NCBI RefSeq assembly: GCF_002286785.1
Contig: NZ_MUJY01000179.1
Location: 1 to 64,000, forward strand
Length of the DNA: 64,000 nucleotides
Direction: 5' to 3'
From: Pseudomonas sp. PIC25
Lineage (GTDB): Bacteria > Pseudomonadota > Gammaproteobacteria > Pseudomonadales > Pseudomonadaceae
The translations under genes were made by a program, and so were the position numbers. Shown one piece after another: positions 28,157-37,595 of the stretch; positions within the stretch are counted from its first letter, which is position 1, and every line of letters begins with the position of its first letter. The notes under the pieces were generated by a model. It saw nothing but the letters and a program-made list of their open reading frames with translations, was not told the DNA's origin and did not search any database.

Positions 28157-28444
28157 TCAGACGCGCGTGCTGAACCAGGACACGGCCAGCGCCAGCGACA
28201 GGCAGACATAGCCGAAACGATTGAAGAACTGGTTGAGCCGGCGGGTCGGCTCATCCATCGCCGGCGCGTCCCCCTCCAACGTTTCCAGTTCGCTTTCAGC
28301 CACCAGCCGCGCCATCGCGCGCTGCTCGCGCAGCCGGGTAGCAATCAGCAGCCAACCGCCAGCCAGGCCGAACAGCAATGCCAGGGTATTGATCGATTGT
28401 TGGGGATAGGCGACGACCAGCGACCACAACGCCTGCAACGACAT
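28157..28444 (-). CDS. Small two-helix membrane protein
   Basis: 95 residues. One membrane segment (TLALLFGLAGGWLLIA, about 18-34), a charged middle with ESELETLEGDAPAMDEP, and a second segment at the C-terminus (FGYVCLSLALAVSWF). GGAG lies seven bases before the ATG at 28444. I do not recognise the family; it is convergent with the acyltransferase gene. Confidence 0.65.
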   Translation of the reverse strand: MSLQALWSLVVAYPQQSINTLALLFGLAGGWLLIATRLREQRAMARLVAESELETLEGDAPAMDEPTRRLNQFFNRFGYVCLSLALAVSWFSTRV

Positions 28445-28838
28445 CGGTAAGCTCCGCATCGGATTGGCGCAGGCGCCCGGCCTGCGCACCATTAAGAGGA
28501 AAAATCCGGCCCTCTCAGGCGTGCGCTGCGGAAAATCGGCCGCTCGTCGCGGCGCGGCCGCCGGATTGACCGGCCAGCCCTGCGGTTTTTCGCCTCGAAA
28601 AAGGCCGTCCGTCGCCTTTCATGCCATCGGAAAGAACCCGGACAGCCCGAAATACAGCGGCGAAGTGTACTGAAACCGGGGCCTTATACGTTTCGTTTCC
28701 GACGAACGCAGCCGTCTATCTCGAAACTGTCTGACAATCGTCATATCCCTGGCCTAAGGTTTGAATCCTCCCCCGTACGCCAACCGCCGCTTCTGGCTTG
28801 CGGAGGAGCGTATTCACACTGTCCACGGAGGAACCGTC
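28445..28838. other. Intergenic region
   Basis: No gene is visible in these 394 bases. The middle holds GC-rich inverted repeats around 28540-28610. The right part must hold the promoter of the small gene at 28839. No convincing -35/-10 pair was found. Confidence 0.4.
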
Positions 28839-29045
28839 ATGTTGCACGCACAACCCCTCGACCGCGATTACCTGATCGACTCACTGGATGAAGTGGAAGA
28901 GCTGATCGACGGCCTGTCTTTCAACGTGCATGACCATCATTGGCTGGTCTATTGCGCACTCGGCGGTCATGAGCATTACGACCTGCCGGACATCGACCAG
29001 CACACCGGCTTCAGTTTGCCGGAGCTTTACGCCGAAGCGGCCTAA
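28839..29045 (+). CDS. Small acidic conserved hypothetical protein
   Basis: 68 residues, rich in Asp, Glu and His (LDEVEELIDGL, NVHDHHWLVY, GGHEHYDLPDIDQH). A strong ribosome site, GGAGG, stands seven bases before the ATG. It has its own terminator 25 bases after the stop. The His/acidic clustering suggests metal or ligand binding, but the family is not recognised. Confidence 0.75.
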   Translation: MLHAQPLDRDYLIDSLDEVEELIDGLSFNVHDHHWLVYCALGGHEHYDLPDIDQHTGFSLPELYAEAA

Positions 29046-29070
29046 CGACGCGCAGGGATGATGCGCAGAA

Positions 29071-29094
29071 AAAAGCCCGGCACGCCGGGCTTTT
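29071..29094. terminator. Bidirectional intrinsic terminator
   Basis: AAAAGCCCGG (29071-29080) and CCGGGCTTTT (29085-29094) form a stem flanked by A and T runs. It ends both the small gene at 28839 and the convergent YajG-like gene. Confidence 0.93.
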
Positions 29095-29108
29095 CCATTT
29101 CCGGGCGG

Positions 29109-29693
29109 TTACTGCGCCAGAATCTGGCCGATGGTCGGATCCTTGAACAGACGGGTCAGCGCATCGCTGAGCACGTCGCTGACCAGCTTGGTGTTGGTCT
29201 CCTGGTTCGGCGCCATGCCGAAGCGCTGGTCCAGGGAGGCGCCATAACGGCCGCTGTAGCGGCGGGTGCTGTTCTGCACATCGGCCCGGAAGGTGGCACC
29301 GATCTTCGCCTCGGTGACGTACAGGCCTTCCTTCGGCGACTGGTACTTCAACTCGGCCAGGGTGACGGTCAGTTGCGGCGCATTGTAGGCGTTCGGCGAC
29401 GGCGTGAAGCCGAGCAGACGGACAGCCGCCTCGGCCTGGGCCTGCAACTGGGGCAGGATGTTCTGGGCAGGCACGTTGATGACACTGGTTTCCGGATACA
29501 GGCCGCCACGGGTACCGAGAGTCGGCGACGGGCGCCCATCGACTACCCGCACCACCACCGGCTGGCCCTGGCCGACCGGCGTCAATGCGGAGGTAAGTTT
29601 CGGTTGCGGGCTGAGTTGTTGCGGGCTGTGGGCACAACCGACGAGGGTCAGGCTGGCAGCGGCGATCAGGCCGAGCAACAGACGATGCAGCAT
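29109..29693 (-). CDS. YajG-family lipoprotein
   Basis: 194 residues with a lipobox signal (TLVGC, cysteine at about 20) and a YajG-type body (VDGRPSPTLGTRGG, QNILPQLQAQAEAAVRLLGF). Probable outer-membrane lipoprotein of unknown function. GGAG is eight bases before the ATG at 29693. Confidence 0.85.
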   Translation of the reverse strand: MLHRLLLGLIAAASLTLVGCAHSPQQLSPQPKLTSALTPVGQGQPVVVRVVDGRPSPTLGTRGGLYPETSVINVPAQNILPQLQAQAEAAVRLLGFTPSPNAYNAPQLTVTLAELKYQSPKEGLYVTEAKIGATFRADVQNSTRRYSGRYGASLDQRFGMAPNQETNTKLVSDVLSDALTRLFKDPTIGQILAQ

Positions 29694-29872
29694 GCTCAAA
29701 TCTCCAGTTTCGGACGAATGGCCGGCAGTATAGCGACGGCCGCGCTGCGCTAACAGCGCTCCGCGCCGGCCTCTCATTGCCAGGTTGGACTGGGCGGCGT
29801 ACCGGGCGGTTCCTGTCATGCCCCTGTCACGCACACAAGCCACACTGCCCCGGTCCCCAGGAGGTCTCGCCC

Positions 29873-30106
29873 ATGTTATGGCTCTGGTCACTGTTCGCTC
29901 CGCGCGGTAAACGCCGTTGCTTCGCCCTGCTCGACGCCCACGGCCTCTGCTGCGGCTTCCACGAGTCGCGCGTGGCTCCGCAAGGCGCGGGCTGGGTGGA
30001 GGTCAGCGAATGCCGTCTCGCCTGGCTGCAGCGCCCGCTGCCCGCCGAAGCCCGTATCCCCCAGGTCTCTTCCCAGTCGACGCGACGCCAGCCGTTGCCG
30101 GCCTGA
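29873..30106 (+). CDS. Small conserved hypothetical protein
   Basis: 77 residues: [21 protein letters not shown], then [19 protein letters not shown] and a Pro/Gln-rich tail. A GGAGG sequence stands eight bases before the ATG. It is basic and partly hydrophobic at the N-terminus, with no signal peptide cleavage site. The family is not recognised. Confidence 0.68.
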   Translation: MLWLWSLFAPRGKRRCFALLDAHGLCCGFHESRVAPQGAGWVEVSECRLAWLQRPLPAEARIPQVSSQSTRRQPLPA

Positions 30107-30443
30107 CCGACTGGCGAAGAAAAGTCACGCCGGGAGATCATTTTCCGAAATTCATCGTTATAATCGCCCCCCGATTATAAGGACGCCTCCTGATCGGGCC
30201 TCGCAGCGCCGCCGGACAATCTGGCCGGCCATTTTCGCACGCCCCAGAGAGTCGCCCCATCGTGCTGCCACCCGGCCAGCCGCCTGTTTCCGCCCCGTAG
30301 CGCAGAACACTTTGCACGGATGCAGCGTGTCGCCCACGCTGGTGGAGCGGCGCGCGCGTGTCAGACGACCTTTTTCGAGGTTCGCGTCTCCAAAAGAGCG
30401 TGAAATGACGGTTTTTCACAACTTCAAAAGAGTGTGGCGAGCA
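30107..30443. promoter_or_regulatory. mqo upstream region with AT-rich hairpin
   Basis: No gene is seen in these 337 bases. A TATAAT at 30159-30164 lies inside a perfect hairpin (TTATAATCG 30158-30166 with CGATTATAA 30172-30180, loop of five Cs). This could be a promoter overlapped by an operator; no good -35 is found. An in-frame ATG at 30405 is an alternative mqo start. Confidence 0.45.
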
Positions 30444-31973
30444 ATGGCGCAAGACGATTACGAAGCAGTGGATGTGTTGCTGGTAGGTGCCGGCATCATG
30501 AGCGCGACACTGGCAGTGCTTCTCAAGGAGCTCGAGCCAGGCATCAAGCTGGAAGTCGTTGAACTGATGGAGTCCGGTGCCGTCGAGAGTTCCAACCCTT
30601 GGAACAACGCCGGCACCGGCCATGCCGGTCTCTGCGAGCTGAACTATACGCCGGAGGCCGCGGACGGCTCGATCGACGTCAAGAAGGCGATCACCATCAA
30701 TGCCCAGTTCGAGGAGTCCAAACAGTTCTGGGCCTACCTGGTCAACAAGGGCACCTTCGGTTCGCCGAGGACCTTCATCAATCCGATTCCGCACCTGAGC
30801 TTCGTGCGCGGCCATGATGGCATCGCCTACCTGAAGAAGCGTTTCGCGGCCCTCACCCAGCATCACGCGTTCGCCGAGATGGAATACTCGGAAGACCGCG
30901 CGACCCTGGCCGAGTGGATGCCGCTGATGATGCCGGGCCGCCCGGCCGACGAACCGGTCGCCGCCACCCGCGTGATGGGCGGTACCGACGTCAACTTCGG
31001 CGCCCTGACCAACCAGTTGCTGACTTACCTGCAGGGCCAGGCCGACACCCAGGTCAAGTGCAACCAGAAGGTGGTCGGCCTCAAGCGCGCCGCGGACGGC
31101 TGGCACGTCACCATCAAGAACCTGAAGACCGGCGGGCAGCGCGAAGTGACTGCCAAGTTCGTCTTCCTCGGCGCCGGCGGCGGCGCGCTGCCGCTGCTGC
31201 AGATGTCCGGCATTCCGGAAGGCAAGGGCTTCGGCGGCTTCCCGGTCAGTGGCCAGTGGCTGCGTTGCGACAACCCGGAAGTGGTCAAACAGCACCAGGC
31301 CAAGGTCTACAGCCAGGCCGAGGTCGGCTCCCCGCCGATGTCCGTCCCGCACCTGGACACCCGCGTGGTGGACGGCAAGAAGTCCCTGCTGTTCGGGCCT
31401 TATGCCGGTTTCTCCACCAAGTTCCTGCGCCACGGCTCGTTCCTCGACCTGCCGCTGTCGATCCGCCCGAGCAACATCGGCCCGATGCTGGCGGTCGCCC
31501 GCGACAACATGGACCTGACCCGCTACCTGATCGGCGAGGTGCTGCAGTCCGACGAGAAGCGCCTGCAGACCCTGCGCAACTTCTACCCGGAAGCCAAGGC
31601 CGAAGACTGGCGCCTGGAAGTGGCCGGGCAGCGCGTGCAGATCATCAAGAAGGACCCGAAGCGTGGCGGCATCCTGCAGTTCGGCACAGAGCTGGTGGCG
31701 GCCGAGGACGGCTCCATCGCCGCCCTGCTCGGTGCTTCGCCGGGCGCGTCGGTGACCGTCTCGATCATGCTCGACCTGCTCGAGCGCTGCTTCCGCGACA
31801 AGGTCGGCACGGCCAACTGGAACAGCAAGCTAAAGGAAATCTTCCCGGCCCGTCTCAAGCAACTGACCACCGACGCCGACCTGTACCGCAAGGTCCAGGC
31901 CCAGTCGGACGAGCGCCTGCAACTGACCGAGGAGCAGAGCGTGGTGCGGTCGCCGGAAGTCTCCCGAGGCTGA
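30444..31973 (+). CDS. mqo: Malate:quinone oxidoreductase
   Basis: 509 residues. It is an FAD-dependent peripheral membrane enzyme that oxidises malate to oxaloacetate and passes electrons to quinone, in the citric acid cycle. Signatures: [20 protein letters not shown] (FAD loop at the N-terminus), [20 protein letters not shown], and the C-terminal [22 protein letters not shown] use the ATG at 30444 because it matches the length and start of the Pseudomonas enzyme; the ATG at 30405 would add 13 residues. Confidence 0.94.
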   Translation: MAQDDYEAVDVLLVGAGIMSATLAVLLKELEPGIKLEVVELMESGAVESSNPWNNAGTGHAGLCELNYTPEAADGSIDVKKAITINAQFEESKQFWAYLVNKGTFGSPRTFINPIPHLSFVRGHDGIAYLKKRFAALTQHHAFAEMEYSEDRATLAEWMPLMMPGRPADEPVAATRVMGGTDVNFGALTNQLLTYLQGQADTQVKCNQKVVGLKRAADGWHVTIKNLKTGGQREVTAKFVFLGAGGGALPLLQMSGIPEGKGFGGFPVSGQWLRCDNPEVVKQHQAKVYSQAEVGSPPMSVPHLDTRVVDGKKSLLFGPYAGFSTKFLRHGSFLDLPLSIRPSNIGPMLAVARDNMDLTRYLIGEVLQSDEKRLQTLRNFYPEAKAEDWRLEVAGQRVQIIKKDPKRGGILQFGTELVAAEDGSIAALLGASPGASVTVSIMLDLLERCFRDKVGTANWNSKLKEIFPARLKQLTTDADLYRKVQAQSDERLQLTEEQSVVRSPEVSRG

Positions 31974-31984
31974 TCGGCCCCCAT

Positions 31985-32011
31985 AAAAAACCGCCCATCG
32001 GGCGGTTTTTT
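31985..32011. terminator. Intrinsic terminator after mqo
   Basis: ACCGCCC (31990-31996) and GGGCGGT (32000-32006) form a stem with a 3-base loop, an A run before and TTTTTT after. It works in both directions between mqo and the convergent VOC gene. Confidence 0.92.
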
Positions 32012-32019
32012 ATTCATGG

Positions 32020-32424
32020 TCACTCAGGACAGTTGATCATCCAGGACACCCCGAAGCGATCGACCAGCATGCCGAAGGACTTGGCCCAGAAGGTCTTCTG
32101 CAATGGCATGCTGACCTGCCCGCCCTCGGCCAGGGCGCCGAAGAACCGCTCGGCCTGCTCCGGGCTTTCCACCGCGAGCGCCAGGCTGATGCCTTGGAAC
32201 ACGGCCTTGTCCGTGCTCATTCCGTCCGAAGCCATGATCTGGCTGTCGCCAATCCGCAGGTTGGAATGCATGACCCCTTCCGGGTTGACGCCCTCGCAAC
32301 CTTCCTGGGAAGGCGCCTCCTTGAAGCGCATGAGAAACTCGATCCGCGCCCCGAGCGCCTGGCAATAGAACTCCAGGGCCTCCTCGCAACGCCCGTTGAA
32401 AACCAGATAGGGTTCGACTTGCAT
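32020..32424 (-). CDS. VOC-family protein, PhnB/YjdN-like
   Basis: 134 residues of the glyoxalase/bleomycin-resistance fold in its PhnB-like form: PYLVFNGRCEEALEFYCQALGA at the start, SNLRIGDSQIMASDG in the middle and FGMLVDRFGVSWMINC at the end. Function of this branch is unsettled. GGAG is six bases before the ATG at 32424. Confidence 0.88.
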   Translation of the reverse strand: MQVEPYLVFNGRCEEALEFYCQALGARIEFLMRFKEAPSQEGCEGVNPEGVMHSNLRIGDSQIMASDGMSTDKAVFQGISLALAVESPEQAERFFGALAEGGQVSMPLQKTFWAKSFGMLVDRFGVSWMINCPE

Positions 32425-32461
32425 GCTCGTCTCCTTGGCAACTGAAAACACGGAGACAGTC

Positions 32462-32493
32462 TAGAAAAGAATGAGCCCGCGCAAGGCGGGCTC
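32462..32493 (-). terminator. Intrinsic terminator of the PA4642-like gene
   Basis: GAGCCCGC (32473-32480) pairs with GCGGGCTC (32486-32493), and on the minus strand it is followed by ATTCTTTTCT. It lies just after the stop at 32510. Confidence 0.82.
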
Positions 32494-32509
32494 TTCGATG
32501 CTTTGCGAC

Positions 32510-32797
32510 TCAGCGGGTCGCCGCTCGAACCACTTCGATATAAGGCTCGGCATTGCGCTGGTCGCGGACCAGGGCAACGAAGTCTTCGCCCTTGGCGTTC
32601 TTCGCGCCGAGGTCGTATCCCGCCTCGACGAAGAAGCCGACGAACCGCTCGAAGTCATCGATACGCAGACCGCGGTAGGCCTTGATCAGCTTGTGCAGGG
32701 AAGGTGGCGTATCGTCGGCCGGCTCCACCGTCAGGAACAGCTTCACCTGGTCGTCGCTGATTTCCTCGCCGATCACCTGCTTCTTGTCTTTGCGCAT
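32510..32797 (-). CDS. Conserved Pseudomonas protein, PA4642-like
   Basis: 95 residues, starting MRKDKKQVIGEEISDDQVKLFL, then SLHKLIKAYRGLRIDDFERF and an ankyrin-like GYDLGAKNAKGEDFVAL stretch. It looks cytoplasmic and mainly helical. The family appears conserved in Pseudomonas beside mqo and has no known function. Confidence 0.8.
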   Translation of the reverse strand: MRKDKKQVIGEEISDDQVKLFLTVEPADDTPPSLHKLIKAYRGLRIDDFERFVGFFVEAGYDLGAKNAKGEDFVALVRDQRNAEPYIEVVRAATR

Positions 32798-32969
32798 CGC
32801 TCTCTCCAACGGTTCAGGGCCACTCTTGAACGGGCCGGCAGTGTAACGCCGCTCCCCCAAGTGCTCAACGCACATGCAGGAACTGCGATGCGCGTGGGAA
32901 GACCACGTGGATCAATGTCCCCACGTGATGCGAGGGCTTATACTCGCCGAGCAGTCATCGGGAGCCATC

Positions 32970-34715
32970 ATGTCGCTATCCATACCTCCGCTGTTCGCCG
33001 CCTGGCGCCAAGTCCTGCGCGGTGGTTACACCTTCAAGCATCTGCGTGGAGACCTGGCCGCCGGCCTGACCGTCGGCATCATTGCGATTCCCCTGGCCAT
33101 GGCCCTGGCGATCGCCGTCGGCGTGGCGCCGCAACACGGCCTCTATACCGTGCTGATCGCCGCCCCGCTGATCGCCCTGACCGGCGGCTCGCGCTTCAAT
33201 ATCTCCGGCCCCACCGCCGCCTTCGTCGTCATCCTGCTGCCGATCACCCAGCAGTACGGAATCGGCGGATTGCTGCTGTGTACCCTGTTGGCCGGCCTGA
33301 TCCTGATCGCCCTCGGCCTGGGGCGGGCCGGGCGCCTGATCGAGTTCGTGCCCTACCCCGTGACCCTCGGTTTCACTGCCGGTATCGGTATCGTCATCGC
33401 CACCCTGCAGGTCAAGGATCTGCTCGGCCTGACCCTGGCCGGCCATCCGCAGCATTACCTCGAGCAGGTCGGCGCCATCGGCCGCGCATTGCCCGGTGCA
33501 CAGCTCGGCGACGCGCTGGTCGGGGCGGCCTGCCTGGCCGTGCTGGTCCTCTGGCCGCGTTGGGTACCGAAGATTCCCGGTCACCTGATCGCCCTGGCGG
33601 TGGGCGCGCTGCTCGGCCTCGCCCTGGAATACCTCGGACTGCCGGTGGCGACCCTGGGCGAACGCTTCAGCTACGAGCTGGACGGCGTGACCCACCCGGG
33701 CATTCCGCCATTCCTGCCCAGCCTCGCCCTGCCCTGGAGCCTGCCCGGTCCGGATGGCGCGCCGCTGCAACTGTCCTTCGAGCTGATCCGTCAATTGCTC
33801 GCGCCGGCCTTCGCCATCGCCATGCTCGGCGCCATCGAATCGTTGCTTTGCGCGGTGGTCACCGACGGCATGACCGGCAGCAAGCACGACCCGAATGCCG
33901 AGCTGCTCGGCCAGGGCCTCGGCAACCTGGTAGCGCCGTTCTTCGGCGGCATCACCGCCACCGCCGCCATCGCCCGCAGCGCCGCCAACGTGCGCGCCGG
34001 AGCGCATTCGCCGCTGGCGGCGATCATCCATGCCGGCGTGGTGCTGCTGGCCATGCTGCTGCTCGCGCCGCTGTTCAGCTACCTGCCGATGGCCGCGCTG
34101 GCCGCCCTGTTGCTGCTGGTGGCCTGGAACATGAGCGAGGCCAAGCATGTGATCCATACGCTACGCATCGCGCCGCGCAGCGACGTGCTGGTGCTGCTGA
34201 CCTGCCTGATCCTGACGGTGCTGTTCGACATGGTGCTGGCGGTCGGCGTCGGCCTGCTGCTGGCGGCGGGCCTGTTCATCAAGCGGATGAGCGATCTCAC
34301 CGACACCGCGCCGCTACCGCGCCATTTCCACCAGGCGCTGGCCGACCTGCCGGACCACGTGCTGGTCTATGCGATCCGCGGGCCGCTGTTCTTCGGCGCG
34401 GCGGAAAAGGCCCTCAGTGTGCTGCGCCGATTCAGCGCCGGCGTAAAAGTGGTGATCGTCGACATAAGTGCAGTGCCCATGCTCGACATGACTGCCCTGG
34501 CGGCACTGGACAACGTGCTGCGCGACTACCGCCGGCAGGGCATCGCCCTGGTGCTGGTCGGCACTACGCCACGGGTGCGGCTGAAACTGCGACGCGCCGG
34601 AGTACACCAGGCCGACCATCAGTTGGCCTATGTGCGCGACCTGCCGCAAGCGCGGGAAAAGGCGCTGCGCTGGCTGGAAAACGAAAACGCCCCGGCGATA
34701 GCCGAGGCGTCCTGA
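32970..34715 (+). CDS. SulP-family anion transporter, DauA-like
   Basis: 581 residues: about 12-14 membrane helices followed by a C-terminal STAS domain (from about 455, VYAIRGPLFFGAAEKAL and VVIVDISAVPMLDMTAL). SulP signature GVAPQHGLYTVLIAAPLIALTGGSRFNISGP lies near residues 50-85 (shown here only as position). The closest characterised match is DauA, a C4-dicarboxylate/proton importer; sulfate or bicarbonate cannot be excluded. GGAG is five bases before the ATG. Confidence 0.87.
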   Translation: MSLSIPPLFAAWRQVLRGGYTFKHLRGDLAAGLTVGIIAIPLAMALAIAVGVAPQHGLYTVLIAAPLIALTGGSRFNISGPTAAFVVILLPITQQYGIGGLLLCTLLAGLILIALGLGRAGRLIEFVPYPVTLGFTAGIGIVIATLQVKDLLGLTLAGHPQHYLEQVGAIGRALPGAQLGDALVGAACLAVLVLWPRWVPKIPGHLIALAVGALLGLALEYLGLPVATLGERFSYELDGVTHPGIPPFLPSLALPWSLPGPDGAPLQLSFELIRQLLAPAFAIAMLGAIESLLCAVVTDGMTGSKHDPNAELLGQGLGNLVAPFFGGITATAAIARSAANVRAGAHSPLAAIIHAGVVLLAMLLLAPLFSYLPMAALAALLLLVAWNMSEAKHVIHTLRIAPRSDVLVLLTCLILTVLFDMVLAVGVGLLLAAGLFIKRMSDLTDTAPLPRHFHQALADLPDHVLVYAIRGPLFFGAAEKALSVLRRFSAGVKVVIVDISAVPMLDMTALAALDNVLRDYRRQGIALVLVGTTPRVRLKLRRAGVHQADHQLAYVRDLPQAREKALRWLENENAPAIAEAS

Positions 34716-34742
34716 ATATCCGACGAACCGTGCGGCGCTGAC

Positions 34743-35300
34743 TTACAAGCCCTTCACCGCATAAATACCGGCCGCATTGCGCCAGTAGCCCTTGTAGTCC
34801 ATGCCGTAGCCGAAGATGTAACGGTCGATGCACGGCAGGCCGACGTAGTTGGCCTTGAGGTCCGGGCGGGCCTTGCGGTCGTGGGTCTTGTCGATCAGCA
34901 CGGCAGTGTGTACATGGGCGGCACCGGCGTGGCGGCAGAAGTCGATGATCGCGGCCAGGGTATGCCCTTCGTCGAGAATGTCGTCGATGATCAGCACGTC
35001 GCGGTCGATGAAGGAAATTTCCGGCTTGGCCTTCCAGAACAACTCGCCACCGCTGGTTTCGTTGCGGTAGCGGGTCGCGTGCAGGTAGGACAGCTCGAGC
35101 GGGAAGTTCAGTTTCGGCAGCAGCTTGCCGGCGAAGATCAAGCCGCCGTTCATGACGCAAAACACCACCGGATTGCGCTCGGCCAGTTCGCCGTTGATCG
35201 ATTCGGCGATGCGGGAGATGGCGGCCTCCACTTCGGCTTCGGTGTACAGGCAATCGGCTTCCGCCATCACTTGGCGGATATGCGCGAGATCGGCGGACAT
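34743..35300 (-). CDS. hpt: Hypoxanthine-guanine phosphoribosyltransferase
   Basis: 185 residues. It salvages hypoxanthine and guanine to IMP and GMP using PRPP. The PRPP-binding loop is VLIIDDILDEGHTLAAI near residues 98-114, and VLIDKTHDRKARPDLKANYVG lies downstream. Same family and length as the P. aeruginosa enzyme. Convergent with the SulP gene. Confidence 0.94.
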   Translation of the reverse strand: MSADLAHIRQVMAEADCLYTEAEVEAAISRIAESINGELAERNPVVFCVMNGGLIFAGKLLPKLNFPLELSYLHATRYRNETSGGELFWKAKPEISFIDRDVLIIDDILDEGHTLAAIIDFCRHAGAAHVHTAVLIDKTHDRKARPDLKANYVGLPCIDRYIFGYGMDYKGYWRNAAGIYAVKGL

Positions 35301-35659
35301 GGCGTTTCCCCTAGGTTGGCTGAATAAAAAGGCGCAACGGTACTCATCTGCTGCCCGTGGGGCAAGCCCCGTCGGACAAGCGATACGGCATCCGCCGCGC
35401 GAGGCCTGCCACGTTCTTTTTCTGACCGATCGTTCAGACCCCGTCGTGCTTGCGGAACGGATTCAAGGATAGCCGGCGTGGACGGCGATGACGGCAAAAT
35501 CCGTTGCGTTTGCGGCGTCATGCCGCATGTTCCCTTCTTCCGGATTTTCCATCCGGCCCCCGGACCTGCCATTATTCGCCTATTCGAACGGACCTGGCGC
35601 AACACCCGGGCCCGCATTCGTCCAGCCCTCCCACCTTGCCGTCGCCGGAGACCCTTCGC
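35301..35659. promoter_or_regulatory. Divergent promoter region hpt/upp with 18-bp palindrome
   Basis: No gene is visible in these 359 bases. TCTGACCGATCGTTCAGA at 35421-35438 is palindromic in 16 of 18 positions and looks like a TetR-family operator. It lies 121 bases upstream of hpt and 222 bases upstream of upp. No TetR-type gene is nearby in the window. Confidence 0.35.
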
Positions 35660-36298
35660 ATGCCCATCCGTGAGATTCGCCACCCCCTGATCCGCCACAA
35701 GCTCGGCCTGATGCGCCGGGCCGACATCAGCACCAAGAATTTCCGCGAACTGGCCCAGGAAGTGGGCGCCCTGCTCACCTACGAGGCGACCCAGGACCTG
35801 CCCCTGGAAAGCTACGAGATCGCCGGCTGGTGCGGCAACGTGACGGCGGAGAAGATCGCCGGCAAGAAGATCACCGTGGTACCGATCCTGCGCGCCGGTA
35901 TCGGCATGCTCGACGGCGTGCTCAGCCTGATCCCCAGCGCCAAGGTCAGCGTGGTTGGCCTGGCGCGCAACGAGGAAACCCTCGAAGCACAGAGCTACCT
36001 GGAAAAACTGGTACCGGAGATCGACCAGCGCCTGGCCATGATCGTCGACCCGATGCTCGCCACCGGCGGCTCCATGGTCGCCACCATCGACATGCTGAAG
36101 AAGGCCGGCTGCAAGGAAATCCGCGCCCTGGTCCTGGTGGCGGCGCCGGAAGGCATCAAGACGGTCAACGATGCCCATCCCGACGTGCAGATTTACACCG
36201 CCTCCATCGATCAGCGGCTGAACGAGCACGGCTACATCATTCCCGGCCTTGGCGATGCCGGCGACAAGATTTTCGGCACCAAGCAGAAGGACACCTGA
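35660..36298 (+). CDS. upp: Uracil phosphoribosyltransferase
   Basis: 212 residues. It converts uracil and PRPP to UMP. Family motifs: [12 protein letters not shown] at the start, [14 protein letters not shown] near 80, and the PRPP loop [15 protein letters not shown] near 130. uraA starts 4 bases after its stop, so uptake and conversion of uracil are expressed together. Confidence 0.96.
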   Translation: MPIREIRHPLIRHKLGLMRRADISTKNFRELAQEVGALLTYEATQDLPLESYEIAGWCGNVTAEKIAGKKITVVPILRAGIGMLDGVLSLIPSAKVSVVGLARNEETLEAQSYLEKLVPEIDQRLAMIVDPMLATGGSMVATIDMLKKAGCKEIRALVLVAAPEGIKTVNDAHPDVQIYTASIDQRLNEHGYIIPGLGDAGDKIFGTKQKDT

Positions 36299-36301
36299 TC
36301 C

Positions 36302-37564
36302 ATGCGGGACCCCATGCATGAACCCGTCTGGCGCCAGGCCCTGGCCGGCTCGCAGATGCTTTTCGTGGCCTTCGGCGCCCTGGTGCTGATGCCGCTGATC
36401 ACCGGGATGGACCCTAACGTCGCGCTGTTCACCGCCGGCCTCGGCACCCTGATCTTCCAATGGGTGACCAAGGGCCAAGTGCCGGTGTTCCTCGCCTCGT
36501 CGTTCGCCTTCATCGCGCCGATCCTCGCTGCCAAGACCGACTTCGGCCTGCCGGCGACCCTCGGCGGGCTGGTCGCTGCCGGCTTCGTCTACATGCTGCT
36601 GGCCGCGGCGGTGAAGCTCAAGGGCACCGGTTTCATCGACCGCCTGCTGCCGCCGGTGGTGATCGGCCCGGTGATCATGTCCATCGGACTCGGACTGGCC
36701 CCGGTCGCCGCCAACATGGCGATGGGCAAGGCCGGCGACGCCAGCGCGCAACTGGTGCCGTACGATACGGCACTGATGATTTCCCTGCCGGCGCTGCTCA
36801 CCACCCTGCTGGTGGCAGTCCTCGGCCGCGGCATCTTCCGCCTGGTACCGATATTGGCCGGTGTCGCGGTCGGCTACGGTCTGTCGATCGCCCTCGGCGT
36901 GGTGGATTTCGCCGCCGTCAATGCCGCCCCCTGGCTGGCGGTGCCGAACTTCGTCGCTCCCGAACTCCATTGGGGCGCCATCCTGTTCATGCTGCCGGTG
37001 GCCATCGCCCCGGCCATCGAGCACATCGGCGATGTGCTGGCCATTGGCACGGTGACCGGCAAGAACTACCTGAAAAAACCCGGCCTGCACCGCACCCTGC
37101 TCGGCGACGGCCTGGCCACCTCCGCCGCCGGCCTGTTCGGCGGGCCGCCGAACACCACCTACTCGGAAGTGACCGGCGCGGTGATGCTGACCCGCAACTT
37201 CAACCCCAAGGTGATGATGTGGGCGGCGGCGATTGCCATCGTCCTAGCCTTCATCGGCAAGTTCGGCGCCGCGCTGCAGAGCATCCCGGTACCGGTGATG
37301 GGCGGCATCCTCTGCCTGCTGTTCGGCTCCATCGCGGTGGTCGGGCTGAATACCCTGATCCGTCACCAGATCGACCTCTCCGAGGCGCGCAACCTGGTGA
37401 TCGTCGCCGTGACCCTGGTGTTCGGCATCGGCGGCATGGTGATCGGCGCCGGCGAAGTCAGCCTCAAGGGCATCTCGCTCTGCGGCGTCATCGCCATCCT
37501 CCTCAATCTGCTGCTCCCCGGCGGTGCCGGCTGGCGCAGCAAGGCCCTCAGCGAAGAGGCCTGA
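36302..37564 (+). CDS. uraA: Uracil permease (NCS2 family)
   Basis: 420 residues with about 14 membrane helices. NCS2 signatures include FLASSFAFIAPILAAK near 65 and the PAIEHIGDVLAIGTVTGKNY segment near 235-255. It imports uracil with protons. A second ATG at 36314 is possible. It ends just before a terminator shared with the next, convergent gene. Confidence 0.93.
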   Translation: MRDPMHEPVWRQALAGSQMLFVAFGALVLMPLITGMDPNVALFTAGLGTLIFQWVTKGQVPVFLASSFAFIAPILAAKTDFGLPATLGGLVAAGFVYMLLAAAVKLKGTGFIDRLLPPVVIGPVIMSIGLGLAPVAANMAMGKAGDASAQLVPYDTALMISLPALLTTLLVAVLGRGIFRLVPILAGVAVGYGLSIALGVVDFAAVNAAPWLAVPNFVAPELHWGAILFMLPVAIAPAIEHIGDVLAIGTVTGKNYLKKPGLHRTLLGDGLATSAAGLFGGPPNTTYSEVTGAVMLTRNFNPKVMMWAAAIAIVLAFIGKFGAALQSIPVPVMGGILCLLFGSIAVVGLNTLIRHQIDLSEARNLVIVAVTLVFGIGGMVIGAGEVSLKGISLCGVIAILLNLLLPGGAGWRSKALSEEA

Positions 37565-37570
37565 GCCCCC

Positions 37571-37595
37571 GTCCCGCCTCATGCCGAGGCGGGAC
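37571..37595. terminator. Bidirectional terminator between uraA and the MFS gene
   Basis: GTCCCGCCTC (37571-37580) and GAGGCGGGAC (37586-37595) are exact complements with a 5-base loop, followed by TTT on the plus strand. It overlaps the MFS stop codon at 37579-37581. Confidence 0.75.

Noticed and set aside
32471-34741. A 756-codon plus-strand frame overlapping the SulP gene
   Set aside because: Same-strand shadow in another frame of the transporter gene; its translation is Arg/Pro-rich and has no membrane segments.
35267-37090. A 607-codon minus-strand open frame opposite upp and uraA
   Set aside because: It is antisense to two well-supported genes and has no recognisable domain.
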